This document shows, in pieces, positions 23,695 through 23,919 of a DNA stretch of 23,919 nt; positions within the stretch are counted from its first letter, which is position 1, and the number at the start of each line of letters is the position of its first letter. Source of the DNA: an uncultured Collinsella sp. (GTDB lineage: Bacteria; Actinomycetota; Coriobacteriia; Coriobacteriales; Coriobacteriaceae); contig CAUHFS010000038.1 of NCBI GenBank assembly GCA_959605475.1, positions 1-23,919 of the forward strand, written 5' to 3'. Position numbers and translations under genes: made by a program. A model generated the notes under the pieces. It did no database searches. It saw nothing but the letters and a program-made list of their open reading frames with translations, and was not told the DNA's origin.

Positions 23695-23919
23695 CCATGA
23701 GACTGCCTTATATAAAGAGATGCTCGGCGAGCGGTAGTTAACGGCTGGCAAACGTTAGTCGGATCCCAAATTGTGTAGGAAATGTGTACGCCCAGATTCC
23801 CGCCCCCGGCGCCCCTCCGGTCTGGCAATATATCTCCTTGCCGCGCGGCCCGGTCGGACCGGATCAGCCGCCAGGCGTGCACCTTGAGAACCGGATACTG
23901 CGAGGATGGACACATTCAG
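23695..23919 (+). promoter_or_regulatory. Probable rRNA operon leader with boxA-like element (partial)
   Basis: The 225 nt after the phosphohexomutase contain no gene. Near the right edge, TGCACCTTGAGAACCGGATA (23877-23896) resembles the boxA antitermination element that precedes 16S rRNA in Gram-positive bacteria (TGYTCYTTGARAAC). CCGGTC-G-GACCGG (about 23850-23862) is a GC-rich palindrome that could belong to the pre-16S processing stem. A promoter is not clear. A 16S gene is therefore expected just beyond base 23919. Confidence 0.5.

Overview
The window is about 24 kb of GC-rich bacterial chromosome with dense, mostly plus-strand genes. Its features fit a gut actinomycete of the Coriobacteriia, most likely Collinsella or a close relative. 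This is an inference from codon use, from the gene order (atp operon followed by murA and an LCP-family gene), from GTG/TTG starts with clear Shine-Dalgarno sites, and from GGGGACGTTC-type intergenic repeats. No 16S sequence is in the window, although the right edge looks like the leader of an rRNA operon.

Layout. 1-557: 3' part of a polar amino acid ABC-transporter ATPase. 630-2045: M20 metallopeptidase. 2341-3408: prfA (release factor 1). 3409-4043: gene-less, holding a structured element, tandem GGGGACGTTC repeats and an AT-rich, hairpin-rich stretch. 4044-5303: prmC, the methyltransferase for release factors, with an unusual insertion of about 120 residues. 5372-6018: hicA-hicB toxin-antitoxin pair behind an AT-rich palindromic promoter. 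6153-8451: Sua5/YrdC-type protein and glycerol kinase. 8575-9222: upp. 9503-16386: complete F1Fo ATP synthase operon (atpI-like, B, E, F, H, A, G, D, C) ending in a strong terminator. 16475-19006: murA and an LCP-family cell-wall polymer ligase. 19007-19442: gene-less, with a second copy of the structured element and more palindromic repeats. 19443-20690 (minus): pepT. 20811-22137: DtxR/MntR-family metalloregulator and a homocysteine S-methyltransferase. 22294-23694: phosphohexomutase. 23695-23919: probable rRNA-operon leader.

How the genes work together. Most are housekeeping. RF1 and PrmC form an enzyme-substrate pair in translation termination. The atp operon makes a rotary ATPase whose c subunit carries a proton-type rather than sodium-type site. 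murA and the LCP protein act early and late in cell-wall assembly. pepT and the M20 enzyme suit a peptide-using lifestyle, as does the amino acid transporter.

The most unusual signal is a pair of 145-147 nt elements, one starting directly at the prfA stop codon and one directly at the LCP stop codon. They share four helices, with many compensatory base-pair changes and identical single-stranded segments. In both places a GGGGACGTTC palindromic repeat follows about 30-45 nt later. This looks like a mobile or recurrent structured 3'-UTR element. Other points of interest are the mixed MntR/DtxR metal-ligand set of the regulator together with a perfect operator-like palindrome in its divergent promoter region, and the insertions in PrmC and in the Sua5/YrdC protein.
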